Shown: in pieces, positions 25,025-32,355 of the stretch
Numbering within the stretch: the stretch's first letter is position 1
Layout of the letters: each line of letters opens with the position of its first letter
Source of the DNA: CAZQMX01 sp964594965
GTDB lineage: Bacteria; Patescibacteriota; Minisyncoccia; Portnoybacterales; UBA2143
Assembly: GCA_964594965.1 (NCBI GenBank)
Contig: CAZQMX010000001.1
Location: forward strand, 62,001-126,000
DNA length: 64,000 bases
Reading direction: 5' to 3'
The notes under the pieces: model-generated
Database searches by the model: none
What the model was told of the DNA's origin: nothing
The model's input: the letters and a program-made list of their open reading frames with translations, nothing else
Translations under genes and position numbers: made by a program

Positions 25025-25339
25025 TTATCTTTTTTTTCTGTAAAATTCGTAAACACAGGAAGGACCAACTTCTTCGTTTTTTATTTCTGGTTTCCGAATA
25101 GAAAGGTATTGGCTGGCAGCAATTATACTTGCCACCTTTTCAAATTCAAAGAGAGAAACTCTTTTACAGCACTCGGCGCCGCTTTTTGCTAAACAGTGCC
25201 ATCCCGGATTCTCTCTAACAAAGTCAATGCTGGTAAAGAAGTTGTGCCTGATTTTATCCCCAATTTTAATGGTGATTTTTTTTCTCTTTAGTAATGCTAT
25301 TAGGACTCTTGCCGCTCTTTTCTTGGTTTCGTCAGACAA
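25025..25339 (-). CDS. Small basic protein, unknown
   Basis: 104 residues from a TTG start with GGAAGGGGG just upstream. Charged N-terminus (SDETKKRAARVLIALLKRKK). Three cysteines occur near the centre and C-terminus (WHCLAKSGAECCKRV, GPSCVYEF) but no full zinc motif. It is co-directional with and just upstream of the 87-residue gene. The function is unknown. Confidence 0.65.
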   Translation of the reverse strand: MSDETKKRAARVLIALLKRKKITIKIGDKIRHNFFTSIDFVRENPGWHCLAKSGAECCKRVSLFEFEKVASIIAASQYLSIRKPEIKNEEVGPSCVYEFYRKKR

Positions 25340-25374
25340 TTCTACCCCCTTCCTTTTTCTTTCCTTAGATATAT

Positions 25375-25403
25375 TTGTTAATATTATTAAGAACTAGTAT
25401 AAT
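25375..25403 (+). promoter_or_regulatory. Promoter of the PcsB-like/C39 gene
   Basis: TTGTTA, a 17-base spacer and a perfect TATAAT. The ATG is 15 bases after the -10, giving a leader of about seven bases with no ribosome site. Confidence 0.78.
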
Positions 25404-25417
25404 AAACGTAAACTAGC

Positions 25418-26725
25418 ATGATTAATAGATTGAGTCAATTTAGTTGGCGGTTTTGGGTTTTGTCTTTAACCCCCCTTTTAATATTTCCTCTTCTGAGCCA
25501 GGCGGATTTAATTGACGAATTAAACCAACAGATTAAAGACCAGGAAAGCAAGAGAGAACAGTTAGAAAGACAAGCCCAGGAATACCAGGCCATTATTAAC
25601 CAGAAAAGGGGAGAGATAAATACCTTTAGTAATCAGATTGCCATTTTCAATGCCCAGATTAATAAATTACAGGTGGAAATAAATATTACTCAAGATGATG
25701 TTTCTCAGACCAAAGTAGAAATTATTCAATTAGAATACGGCATTGAGGAAACAGGGGAGGACATAATTTACCAAAAAGATAATCTGGCTGTAATCATCCA
25801 ATTAATTGCCGAATACGACCAAACTTCCCAATTAGAGATGATGCTTCAGAGCGATGATTTTTCTGACTTTTTCAGCCAGATGACATATTTGGATAATCTT
25901 CAAAGCGGTGTCCGGGAAAAAGTTAATAGACTTAAAACTCTGAAAGTAAAATTAGGACAGGACAAAGAAACAAAAGAAGATAAGAAAGTTAATTTAGAAA
26001 ATCTTAAAAGCCAATTAGATAATCAAAAATGGTCTTTAGCCAGCCAGAGGAATTCCAAAGAAGCTCTTTTAGGATATACCCGGGGGGAAGAAAAGAAATA
26101 TCAACAAATGCTGGCTAATATTGAAGCCCAGAAAAAGTCATTATTAGGCGATTTAAGCAGATTACGCCAGCAGAAAGCAGAAGAATTAGCCAAATTAAAA
26201 GAATTACAGGAAAAACCACCATCTCAATACTGGGCTTCAACTAATTGGTATTATCAGCAGGATAATCCGACCTGGGCTGAAACAACTATCGGTTTTAGTC
26301 GCTCTGAAATGGGGGACTACGGCTGCGCTGTTAGTAGCGTTGCTATGGTGGCAAGTTATCATGGTAGTTGGATTACGCCGGGGCAAATGGCCAAACAACC
26401 AATTTTCTATTACGACCTAATTGTCTGGCCGAGAAACTGGGGGAATATTAGCTGCACTAATTGTCCACCGCCTCATGTTTCAACATTTGACTGGTTCCGC
26501 CTAGACAGGGAATTAGGAGCTGGCAACCCGGTTATTATCTTTGTCAGGGCTAATGGCCGGGGAGCAGGCCATTATGTTGTTGTTCATCATAAGACCGATG
26601 ATGGCAGATATGTTGTCCATGATCCGCTCTTTGGAGCAAATATCTATTTGGACTCAACTCGGGTCTATATTTCCAATCTTTACGAAACTAATACATCAAT
26701 AGACCAAATGGTCATTTATCATTAA
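25418..26725 (+). CDS. Secreted coiled-coil protein with C39-like cysteine peptidase domain
   Basis: 435 residues. Signal peptide (VLSLTPLLIFPLLSQA), then a long coiled coil (residues about 30-265) of the PcsB/EnvC type that in known proteins docks on FtsX to control wall hydrolases. The C-terminal domain (from about 270) has a papain-like C39 pattern: the cysteine in DYGCAVSSVAMVASYHG, the histidine in GHYVVVHHKTDDG and an aspartate in VVHDPLFG. PcsB normally carries CHAP and EnvC carries M23, so the C39-like domain is a different catalytic partner. A role in wall or peptide cleavage at division is inference. Confidence 0.82.
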   Translation: MINRLSQFSWRFWVLSLTPLLIFPLLSQADLIDELNQQIKDQESKREQLERQAQEYQAIINQKRGEINTFSNQIAIFNAQINKLQVEINITQDDVSQTKVEIIQLEYGIEETGEDIIYQKDNLAVIIQLIAEYDQTSQLEMMLQSDDFSDFFSQMTYLDNLQSGVREKVNRLKTLKVKLGQDKETKEDKKVNLENLKSQLDNQKWSLASQRNSKEALLGYTRGEEKKYQQMLANIEAQKKSLLGDLSRLRQQKAEELAKLKELQEKPPSQYWASTNWYYQQDNPTWAETTIGFSRSEMGDYGCAVSSVAMVASYHGSWITPGQMAKQPIFYYDLIVWPRNWGNISCTNCPPPHVSTFDWFRLDRELGAGNPVIIFVRANGRGAGHYVVVHHKTDDGRYVVHDPLFGANIYLDSTRVYISNLYETNTSIDQMVIYH

Positions 26726-26736
26726 ATATTAAAAAC

Positions 26737-27165
26737 ATGCGATACATCATTTTTTCAATAATGTTTTTCTTTGTTTCTGCTAATTTTTCTCTGGCAGAAG
26801 AGGTCACATCCCCGAAACTGCCGGGAGACATAGATAGCTTTTATCAGGAAGTTCAGAAAGTTAGTAATAAGATTATTTTTCCAGTGAAACAGATATTTGA
26901 AACAATTCCTAAAAAAGCCAAAGAAAGCGCTGATAAAATTATGGAAAGGTTCCAGGATAAAGCAGAACAGAAAAAAGAAGAGATAAAAGAGGAAATTAAA
27001 GAAGAAATCAAACAAGAAAGCAAAGAACAAGTTCAGAAAAAATCAAAATGGGCAGAGGGGACAATTAAAAAATGGCTCTCTCCCCTAAAAATTAAAATTG
27101 AGCAGGGGAGTCAGGTCTTGAGAGGATGGATGGAAAAAGGGATAGATTGGATTAAAAGTTTTTAA
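26737..27165 (+). CDS. Secreted or anchored charged coiled-coil protein, unknown
   Basis: 142 residues. N-terminal signal peptide (IIFSIMFFFVSANFSLA) and then a highly charged helical region with EEIKEEIKEEIKQESKEQ, ending in an amphipathic WMEKGIDWIKSF. It starts eleven bases after the C39-like gene, so they are probably one operon. No enzyme motif is visible. Confidence 0.75.
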   Translation: MRYIIFSIMFFFVSANFSLAEEVTSPKLPGDIDSFYQEVQKVSNKIIFPVKQIFETIPKKAKESADKIMERFQDKAEQKKEEIKEEIKEEIKQESKEQVQKKSKWAEGTIKKWLSPLKIKIEQGSQVLRGWMEKGIDWIKSF

Positions 27166-27221
27166 TAAAAAAAACGATAACCAGAGTTAGGGAATAGGGG
27201 AGAGGTTGCCCACAGAAAAAT

Positions 27222-27250
27222 TTGACGGCTATTTAGCCGTGTTATAAAAT
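27222..27250 (+). promoter_or_regulatory. Promoter of the Xer gene with a palindrome in its spacer
   Basis: TTGACG, a 17-base spacer and TAAAAT. The perfect inverted repeat ACGGCT-ATTT-AGCCGT (27225-27240) lies between the two hexamers and overlaps the -35, as an operator would. The leader is about 36 bases. Confidence 0.75.
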
Positions 27251-27257
27251 AGACATA

Positions 27258-27285
27258 TAGTCGCATAATATACCTTAATACACAT
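27258..27285. other. Weak dif-like site upstream of the Xer gene
   Basis: The layout is 11+6+11 with a left half ending CGCATAA, as in the E. coli dif XerC arm. The right half, TTAATACACAT, matches the XerD arm at only 6 of 11 positions. It is listed because of its position immediately before the recombinase gene. Confidence 0.25.
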
Positions 27286-27292
27286 TAGATAT

Positions 27293-28234
27293 ATGGAGAA
27301 AAGCAAAAAGCCACTAATTCAACATTTAACTGATTTTTTGGATTGGCTTGATATTGAAAAAGGTTTGTCAAATAAATCCCAGGAAAACTATTCCCGCTTC
27401 CTCAAAAAGTTTATTGGTTGGCTAGAAGAAAATAAATTAGAGGGCCTAAGGCCTCACGAGCTCTCCCCCGGCCATATTTGGGAATATCGGGTCTATCTAT
27501 CACGCCACTCAAAGAAACCACTTAAAAAATCTACCCAGAACTATTACTTAATCGCTTTAAGGTCTTTTTTAAACTATTTTGCCAACCGGGATATTATTTC
27601 TCTCCCCGCCGAAAAAATTAAATTAGCCAAGGATAAAGGCGAAAAGAAGATACATTTTTTAACCATAGAACAGGTAGAAAAATTGCTTTCTGCTCCTGAT
27701 ACTAATAAAAAAAATGGTCTTCGCGACCGGGCTATCCTGGAGAGTTTGTTTTCGACCGGTTTAAGAATCGCCGAGTTGGTTTCTCTCAACAGAGACCAGA
27801 TTCGTATCAGTCCCCTAGCTAAAGATTTAGAAATTGGCATTGTTGGTAAAGGAAATCGTCCCAGAACCGTCTATTTCTCCGAAAGAGCCATATACTGGCT
27901 CGATAAGTATATGAAAACAAGGAAAGACAATGATAGGGCCCTTTTTGTTAATTATCAAGGCAGAAAAGACGCTCCGAAACGGTTAACAGACCGATCCATA
28001 GAAAGAAGTCTTAAAAAATACGCTCTTTTGGCTGGATTGCCTGAAAATACGACTCCTCATACTATTCGTCATTCATTTGCGACTGACCTTCTTTCTCAAG
28101 GTGTTGACTTAAGATTAATCCAGGAATTTTTAGGACACAGTAATATTGCTACGACTCAGATATATGCTCACGTGACAAGTAAAAAACTTAGAGATGTCCA
28201 TCGTAAATTTCATGGCGGAAAGGATTTAAAATAG
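27293..28234 (+). CDS. xerC: Tyrosine recombinase XerC/XerD type
   Basis: Site-specific recombinase, 313 residues. The N-terminal SAM-like core-binding domain (LTDFLDWLDIEKGLSNKSQENY) and C-terminal catalytic domain are both complete. Catalytic residues are the arginine in FSTGLRIAELVSL (near 156), HTIRHSFATDLL (near 255), the histidine in LGHSNIATTQIY (near 281) and the tyrosine in that same stretch. The length and lack of neighbouring cargo fit chromosome dimer resolution rather than an integron or phage integrase. XerC and XerD cannot be told apart here. Confidence 0.93.
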   Translation: MEKSKKPLIQHLTDFLDWLDIEKGLSNKSQENYSRFLKKFIGWLEENKLEGLRPHELSPGHIWEYRVYLSRHSKKPLKKSTQNYYLIALRSFLNYFANRDIISLPAEKIKLAKDKGEKKIHFLTIEQVEKLLSAPDTNKKNGLRDRAILESLFSTGLRIAELVSLNRDQIRISPLAKDLEIGIVGKGNRPRTVYFSERAIYWLDKYMKTRKDNDRALFVNYQGRKDAPKRLTDRSIERSLKKYALLAGLPENTTPHTIRHSFATDLLSQGVDLRLIQEFLGHSNIATTQIYAHVTSKKLRDVHRKFHGGKDLK

Positions 28235-28243
28235 ATAAAATAG

Positions 28244-29380
28244 ATGAGAATATCGTACTCCGGGTTAGAGACCTTTTCTATCTGCCCGGCTAAATATAAG
28301 TTTCAATATATTGAACGAATTAAATTTCCTAAAATAAAGGAAGCCGTTTTTGGAACCCTGATTCACGATTGTTTGAAATTCTTTCACGAGCCCGGTCGTC
28401 TCGCTCCCCTAACCGAAGATGAACTTTTACAATACTTTACCAACAAATGGAATCCGGATATTTATTCTGACCAACAAGAAGAAGCTTTTGCTTTCCATCA
28501 AGGAATAGATATTTTAAAAAAATACTTTCTTGCTAATCAAGGAATTGAATACAATATTATTAACCTAGAAGCTCCTTTTGGAGCGCCTATTTCAGATGGC
28601 GAGGAATCCCATCAAATTACTGGCCGGATTGACCGAATTGATAAACTCCCAGATGGAAGCTTTGAAGTTATTGATTACAAGACAAGCAAAAAAATGCCCG
28701 CTCAGGAAACAATTGATAAAAACTTCCAACTCTCTGTCTATTATTTAGGCCTGACCAATCGCTGGCCTTCAATTAAAGAACAAAACCGACCAGTTAAATT
28801 ATCCCTCTATTTTCTCCGACACGGCGAAAAACTTTCCGCGACAAGAAACAACAATCAAATTAAAGAAACCCAGGAAAGAATCCTGGATTTAATCAGTCAA
28901 ATAAAGGGTAGTAATTTTGAACCAAGAACTAATCCATTATGTGATTGGTGCCAGTATCAACCCCATTGCCCTCTCTACAAGCATAAATTTATTACCCCTG
29001 ACTCCCCTGCTCCGGATGAGAAAAAAATTAAAAGAGTTATCAAAGAATTTTTTGAAATAAAAGGCAGACAAAATCAGGACACAAAAAGAATTGGAGAGTT
29101 AAAAGATTTAATAAATCAATACTGCGACGAGAATAATTTAGAACGAGTCTTTGCTGACGAGGGTCAGATCACTCGCCTGCCCCAGCAGAGGTTTAGTTAC
29201 AATTTTAATCAGGTTAAAAAGGTTTTAGAGCCAATTGGTAAATGGAATGAGATTTTAACTATAGATACGACCAAATTCAAAAAAGTAATTGACTCACTTT
29301 CCTACGAAAAGAAGAAAGAAATAGAAAAAACAAAAACCCTCCAAAGAGAGTTTAAGGTGATTTCTGGGAGGAGGAAATGA
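28244..29380 (+). CDS. PD-(D/E)XK nuclease (AddB/RecB/Cas4-like) with cysteine cluster
   Basis: 378 residues. Family start SYSGLETFSICPAKYKFQYIERIKFPK, then GTLIHDCLKFFHE and the active-site stretch ITGRIDRIDKLPDGSFEVIDYKTSKKM (D...D-x-K). After it lies a QLSVYYLGL motif and a cysteine cluster, NPLCDWCQYQPHCPLY. With the N-terminal cysteine this could hold a 4Fe-4S cluster as in AddB and Cas4. The last 130 residues are an extra charged region. It follows the Xer gene by nine bases. No helicase or CRISPR genes are near. Confidence 0.87.
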   Translation: MRISYSGLETFSICPAKYKFQYIERIKFPKIKEAVFGTLIHDCLKFFHEPGRLAPLTEDELLQYFTNKWNPDIYSDQQEEAFAFHQGIDILKKYFLANQGIEYNIINLEAPFGAPISDGEESHQITGRIDRIDKLPDGSFEVIDYKTSKKMPAQETIDKNFQLSVYYLGLTNRWPSIKEQNRPVKLSLYFLRHGEKLSATRNNNQIKETQERILDLISQIKGSNFEPRTNPLCDWCQYQPHCPLYKHKFITPDSPAPDEKKIKRVIKEFFEIKGRQNQDTKRIGELKDLINQYCDENNLERVFADEGQITRLPQQRFSYNFNQVKKVLEPIGKWNEILTIDTTKFKKVIDSLSYEKKKEIEKTKTLQREFKVISGRRK

Positions 29381-29502
29381 AAAAGCCCCTGTGCTAATCC
29401 TTTTCCGACAAGCTCTCATTGAAAGGGGTTCTACTTTCAGGCGGTACGACTACCGGCCCTACTTCCTTTCAGCTTGAGGTTTTTCAGATTCTCACAGAGG
29501 CT
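29380..29502 (-). ncRNA. Orphan structured small RNA candidate A
   Basis: A transcript of about 123 bases on the minus strand. The promoter at 29510-29538 places the start at about 29502. The RNA then begins directly with GCCUCUGUG, which pairs with CACAGGGGC at its 3' end (one G-U), followed by UUUUU. Inside are further pairings, AAUC/GAUU, CAAGCU/AGCUUG and GAAAGG/CCUUUC, and a GUCG-capped hairpin CGGUA/UACCG. Promoter, closing helix and terminator together make a real RNA gene likely. I do not see RNase P, tmRNA or the SRP GGAA-loop signature, so its class is unknown. Confidence 0.72.
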
Positions 29503-29509
29503 AGTAGAA

Positions 29510-29538
29510 ATTCTAATCTATCTATGCCTGAGCGTCAA
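29510..29538 (-). promoter_or_regulatory. Promoter of small RNA candidate A
   Basis: On the minus strand TTGACG, a 17-base spacer and TAGAAT. The -35 overlaps the stop codon of the Ada-like gene. Confidence 0.75.
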
Positions 29539-29915
29539 TAGTCTACCGGCCTGTATTTCTCAAATCCATTACAAGGAATATATCCGGCGTTTCTGGCCTT
29601 TTCTTCTGATTCAAACCAAATCTGGTTTTCTGATGATATTTTCTTGGCCCAGGGACAATCCGGCCAATGATATTTATTACTATTAACACTTCCAATAAGT
29701 CTCCCCTGCTTGCCCGCCGTAGCCTCGGCAGAGGCGGGCTCTGTGGCTTTGATAATCGAAGCGGTGGGATTTTGAATAATAATTGCTCCCTGATTGTTTT
29801 GAAGAGAAACCAAAAGACCAGCGCCAAAACTGACTAAAGCAATTAAAACAATTCCCAGGATTAAAATAATATCGGATTGATGGTTCTTGACTAAATTTTT
29901 AAAATAAGATAACAT
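29535..29915 (-). CDS. Membrane-anchored Ada-like metal-binding domain protein
   Basis: 126 residues. One N-terminal membrane helix (IILILGIVLIALVSFGAGLLV), a linker, and a C-terminal zinc-type module: GSVNSNKYHWPDCPWAKKI, IWFESEEKARNAGYIPCNGF. This resembles the Ada metal-binding fold often fused to nuclease or competence proteins. The linker contains PASAEATAGKQG, encoded by the palindrome at 29712. The anchor suggests an extracytoplasmic domain. DNA binding or uptake is only inference. Confidence 0.78.
   Translation of the reverse strand: MLSYFKNLVKNHQSDIILILGIVLIALVSFGAGLLVSLQNNQGAIIIQNPTASIIKATEPASAEATAGKQGRLIGSVNSNKYHWPDCPWAKKISSENQIWFESEEKARNAGYIPCNGFEKYRPVDY
29712..29739. repeat. Palindromic element translated inside the Ada-like gene (family A)
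   Basis: GCCCGCC and GGCGGGC enclose GTAGCCTCGGCAGA. It shares CCGCCGTAGCC with the elements at 43508 and 45608. It is in frame in the linker between the anchor and the metal-binding domain. Confidence 0.85.
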
Positions 29916-29982
29916 AAAAGCATTGCTCTAAAGTTTCAAGGATGCCGTAGGCAGCCGCAGAAAGTTTAGTTAGCAAGGTTTT

Positions 29983-30065
29983 ACCCCGCAGCATTGCGGG
30001 GTGCTCAAATTTAATCACTAAATTTTCTTCTTCGCCCAGGGCAAATTGAAAATTTAGATAAATTT
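29983..30065. repeat. Family F element before rpmA
   Basis: The hairpin ACCCCGC/GCGGGGT is followed by GCTCAA and an AAATTT-type stem pair up to the rpmA start. The same order of parts occurs at 20878 and, inverted, at 5577-5632. Confidence 0.65.
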
Positions 30066-30068
30066 CGC

Positions 30069-30341
30069 ATGTCAAAGACAAAATCCGCCGGCTCTACTAG
30101 ATTAGGCCGAGATTCACAACCAAAATATTTAGGAATTAAATTATCTGGCGGACAAAAAACCAAGCCGGGCAGTATTATTCTCCGTCAAAGAGGAAGTAAG
30201 TTTTTACCCGGTAAAAATGTTAGAAAGGGAAATGATGATACCCTTTACGCTATGGCTAAAGGAATAGTTGAATTTGTCAGCAAAAGGATTAAAAGATTTG
30301 ACGGTTCCCGCCGGATTGCCAAGATTGTTAATGTAAGATAA
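30069..30341 (+). CDS. rpmA: 50S ribosomal protein L27
   Basis: Ribosomal protein near the peptidyl-transferase centre, 90 residues. The start MSKTKSAGSTRLGRDSQPKY is the processed-type N-terminus without the Firmicute cleavage extension. Conserved GSIILRQRGSKFLPGKNVRKGNDDTLYA follows. It stands alone, far from rplU (4646), contrary to the usual rplU-rpmA pair, and is flanked by minus-strand genes. Confidence 0.96.
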   Translation: MSKTKSAGSTRLGRDSQPKYLGIKLSGGQKTKPGSIILRQRGSKFLPGKNVRKGNDDTLYAMAKGIVEFVSKRIKRFDGSRRIAKIVNVR

Positions 30342-30366
30342 TTATAACTGGAATTGGATTAAAAAT

Positions 30367-30387
30367 CACCCCCTCGGGTGTTTTTTT
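30367..30387 (+). terminator. Rho-independent terminator of rpmA
   Basis: Stem CACCC/GGGTG, loop CCTC, then seven T. It faces the end of rplI. Confidence 0.88.
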
Positions 30388-30403
30388 GATCTGATATCAA
30401 ACC

Positions 30404-30865
30404 CTATTTTTTTTCTTTCTTCTTCTCCTCTAAAACAATAATTTTAATACCAACTTCCAGATTATGAGGAAGCTCAATCATAACTTCCCTCTCCCCTAAT
30501 TCTTTGATTGGCTCTTCTAATTTAATCTGATTTTTATCAATCTCAAATCCCCTTTCTTTTAGTTTTTCAACAATTAAAACAGGAGTAATTGCCCCAAAAA
30601 GCTTATCCTCTTCGCCGATTTTTACCGGTATTTCCAGTTCTAGACCGTCCATTTGTTCAGCAATCTCCTGATAGCGAAGTAATTCTTCCTCGGCTTCCTG
30701 GGCTTCCAATTCTTTCTGCTCTTCAAGTTTCTCTACCTCTGATTCTGTCGCTAAAACAGCAAGATTCTTAGGAATTAAAAAGTTTCGGGCATAGCCTTTG
30801 TTTGTCTCTTTAAGGTCGCCCCTTTTGCCTAGTTTTTCTATATCCTCCAGCAATATTATTTTCAT
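30404..30865 (-). CDS. rplI: 50S ribosomal protein L9
   Basis: 153 residues. N-terminal domain MKIILLEDIEKLGKRGDLKETNKGYARNFLIP is diagnostic, followed by the long connecting helix (SEVEKLEEQKELEAQEAEEE) and the C-terminal rRNA-binding domain (LFGAITPVLIVEKLKERGFEID). L9 is missing in some CPR groups, so its presence helps narrow the lineage. It is downstream of acylphosphatase and the S41 protease on the same strand. Confidence 0.96.
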   Translation of the reverse strand: MKIILLEDIEKLGKRGDLKETNKGYARNFLIPKNLAVLATESEVEKLEEQKELEAQEAEEELLRYQEIAEQMDGLELEIPVKIGEEDKLFGAITPVLIVEKLKERGFEIDKNQIKLEEPIKELGEREVMIELPHNLEVGIKIIVLEEKKKEKK

Positions 30866-30874
30866 ACCTCTATT

Positions 30875-31150
30875 TTAATACTTTATTTCAAATTTATCAA
30901 ATTGACCGGTTGCTTCCTGCCAATCAATGTCTACTTTATCAACCTTGGCCAGCATTGGTCCATTCTTGCACCAGTCAATTAATTTTTTTAATTTTTCCTC
31001 TTCTCCTTGAGCGAGAATCATAACAGTTCCATCATCTTCATTTCTAACCCAACCAACCAGTCCCATTTTACTGGCTTTTCGCCGGGTAGAATCCCGGTAT
31101 AGAACCATCTGGACCCGGCCATGAATTTTAAGAACAACCTGCTTTTTCAT
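30875..31150 (-). CDS. acyP: Acylphosphatase
   Basis: Small enzyme hydrolysing acyl phosphates, 91 residues. It has the signature GRVQMVLYRDSTRRKA (usually GRVQGVFYR; arginine kept, glycine to methionine) and GWVRNEDDGTV with the catalytic asparagine. The fold is complete to FDKFEIKY. The start shares one base with the stop of the S41 protease gene. Confidence 0.92.
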   Translation of the reverse strand: MKKQVVLKIHGRVQMVLYRDSTRRKASKMGLVGWVRNEDDGTVMILAQGEEEKLKKLIDWCKNGPMLAKVDKVDIDWQEATGQFDKFEIKY

Positions 31151-32355
31151 TATTCAAGTTCTTGTTTTAGAACCTCAAGAGCTTTTTCTAATTGCCGATC
31201 CCTCATTTCATCAAAATCTTCCTGAGTTATTTCAACTTCAATATCAGGGGTAATCCCTTCATCATTAATGCTTGTTCCCAAGGGAGTCAGCCATTTAGCG
31301 ACGGTGATTTTAATACTCGAACCACCCTTCATTTTTTCCAGTTGCTGAACAGAGCCCTTACCAAAACTTTTTCGTCCAACAATTTGAATACCTCTAATAT
31401 CACGAAGGGCGCCGGCAACAATTTCTGAAGCCGAGGCAGAACCCTCATTAACCAAAACTACGACTGGTAAATCCTCTATCCCGTTGTATCCCCTACTCTT
31501 ATGTTCATTCTTATCCCCATTGCCAAAGTCCTCAATAATGACTATTTCGCCTTTAGGCAAAAACCAACTGGCAATATCAACAGCAACTTCCAGAAACCCA
31601 CCCGGGTTATTCCGAACATCAAGGACAATCCCTTTTGCCCCTGCTTTTCTAACCTGGTCAACCGTATTCCTAAACTGACTAATTGAACTTTCGGTGAAAT
31701 GGAATAGTTCAATGTAGGCAAGGCTGTTTTCCTTCATTTCCCATTTAATAATCGGAATTTTAATTGTTGCCCGGGTAATAGTAATTTCCTTGGTCTCATC
31801 AAGTTCATCCCGGGAAATGAGTAAAACAACATCGGTCCCCGGCTCCCCCCTGATCATATCAACGGCTTCATCCAGGGTTAAATCAGCGGTTATAGAATCA
31901 TCAACTTTAAGAATTTTATCACCTGCTCGAAGACCGGCCTCCTGGGCCGGATTACCTTCCAGGGGCGAAATAACGGTCAGGATGCCTTTTCTAATACCAA
32001 CCTCGGCTCCAATTCCTCCGAAACTACCCGATATATCATCAAGAAATCTCTTGCTTTCCTGTGGCTCCAGGAAAACAGAATGAGGGTCGTCTAATGATTT
32101 CAGAAGCCCGGAAATGGCGCCGTAGACCATTTCCTGACGGTCTAAACTGGCCCGGTCAACATAGTTTGTTTCAATTAAATACCAGGCATCCCAGAATAAG
32201 CTGAAATCAATTCCAATATCCTGATTAGATTCTTTACTAGTTAATCCCTCAATTTTTTCAATTGAAGGCTGACTGCTTTGGCCAAAAAAGAATCCGAAGC
32301 CAAAGACAATTACCAGAACAACAACCCAACTGATAGTAGAAATATATTTACGCAT
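31150..32355 (-). CDS. Carboxyl-terminal processing peptidase (S41, CtpA-like)
   Basis: Periplasmic-side or cell-surface serine protease. It has an N-terminal membrane anchor (ISWVVVLVIVFGFGFFFG) and a PDZ domain (GIGAEVGIRKGILTVISPLEGN, AGLRAGDKILKVDD). The catalytic domain has Ser near residue 306 in NEGSASASEIVAGAL and Lys in GRKSFGKGSVQQ. I use the ATG at 32355; the longer reading from 32382 lies within the preceding GT gene. 401 residues, a normal length. It overlaps the GT2 gene by eight bases. Confidence 0.93.
   Translation of the reverse strand: MRKYISTISWVVVLVIVFGFGFFFGQSSQPSIEKIEGLTSKESNQDIGIDFSLFWDAWYLIETNYVDRASLDRQEMVYGAISGLLKSLDDPHSVFLEPQESKRFLDDISGSFGGIGAEVGIRKGILTVISPLEGNPAQEAGLRAGDKILKVDDSITADLTLDEAVDMIRGEPGTDVVLLISRDELDETKEITITRATIKIPIIKWEMKENSLAYIELFHFTESSISQFRNTVDQVRKAGAKGIVLDVRNNPGGFLEVAVDIASWFLPKGEIVIIEDFGNGDKNEHKSRGYNGIEDLPVVVLVNEGSASASEIVAGALRDIRGIQIVGRKSFGKGSVQQLEKMKGGSSIKITVAKWLTPLGTSINDEGITPDIEVEITQEDFDEMRDRQLEKALEVLKQELE

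Noticed and set aside
29380..29502. Assignment of small RNA A as SRP RNA
   Set aside because: A GAAAGGAAGTAG stretch vaguely recalls the SRP GGAA-loop domain, but the symmetric loop residues and the apical position do not fit.
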